From positions 1-64,000 of the IMG/VR virus record IMGVR_UViG_3300044638_007036: a DNA stretch of 64,000 nucleotides; one strand, 5' to 3'. Source of the stretch: a virus. Below the pieces are notes generated by a model. It made no database searches. It saw nothing but the letters and a program-made list of their open reading frames with translations, and was not told the origin of the DNA. The stretch's first letter is position 1, and each line of letters opens with the position of its first letter. This document shows positions 64,000 through 64,000 of this stretch, in pieces. The position numbers and the translations under genes were made by a program.

Positions 64000-64000
64000 T

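Noticed and set aside
1-64000. tRNA genes, CRISPR arrays, insertion sequences, integrase
   Set aside because: Looked for T-loop/acceptor patterns, direct repeats and transposase or integrase motifs; none was convincing. The genome appears lytic from what is visible.

Overview
The window is part of a tailed-phage genome and contains no recognisable host genes. It is AT-rich and densely packed, with many 1-40 nt gene overlaps and good Shine-Dalgarno (SD) sites. Tail tubular/nozzle genes, internal-virion-type proteins, a family A DNA polymerase and a gp4-like primase-helicase, with no tape-measure or sheath gene, point to a podovirus-like phage larger than this window. Portal, terminase and most of the capsid gene are outside it. 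The host is probably Gram-negative: there are spanin-like proteins, a lipobox protein and exported proteases. A secreted Clp-fold protease plus an HEWGHC...SIMHP metallopeptidase recall proteins I associate with Bdellovibrio-like bacteria, but this host guess is weak.

Layout. (1) 1-31,864, + strand, late/virion genes: end of the probable major capsid gene, terminator, a large adhesin/tail-fibre block (398-19,417) with two 'adaptor + beta-propeller' pairs and a third propeller fibre, four small basic proteins, then head-tail connector, tail nozzle and large internal virion/ejection proteins, ending in a holin-like coiled-coil membrane protein. (2) 31,826-56,154, - strand: lysis/envelope genes (u-spanin-like, i-spanin-like, secreted Clp-like protease, secreted metallopeptidase), nucleases, dNMP kinase, DNA polymerase, AEP primase-DnaB-type helicase, ERF annealase, Cas4-like nuclease, rIIA/rIIB, DUF932 and GP88 proteins and many tiny early genes. 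The + and - blocks converge and overlap tail to tail at 31.83-31.86 kb. (3) 56,155-57,396: a 1.24 kb gene-free control region. Its right half is an array of four leftward promoter modules about 100 bp apart, each with a GGCAAA/TTTGCC palindromic box. Its left half (56,172-56,817) folds on the - strand into an elaborate RNA. (4) 57,397-59,429, + strand: a protein-kinase-like protein and a zinc metalloprotease that both end in an 'RFKKLRxKL'-type tail also found on the small basic proteins at 6.8-7.6 kb. (5) 59,450-64,000, - strand: accessory genes including a GT7-like glycosyltransferase, an IrrE-like peptidase, a calcineurin-like phosphoesterase and a run of overlapping small membrane/secreted proteins, with two copies of a conserved leader element.

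How the parts fit: leftward early transcription from the promoter array would first make the structured RNA and then the small early genes, rIIA/B and replication genes. The rightward block makes virions. The tagged kinase, metalloprotease and small basic proteins are candidates for co-packaged, injected cargo. The strongest undescribed candidates are the structured RNA with its promoter array and the shared C-terminal tag.
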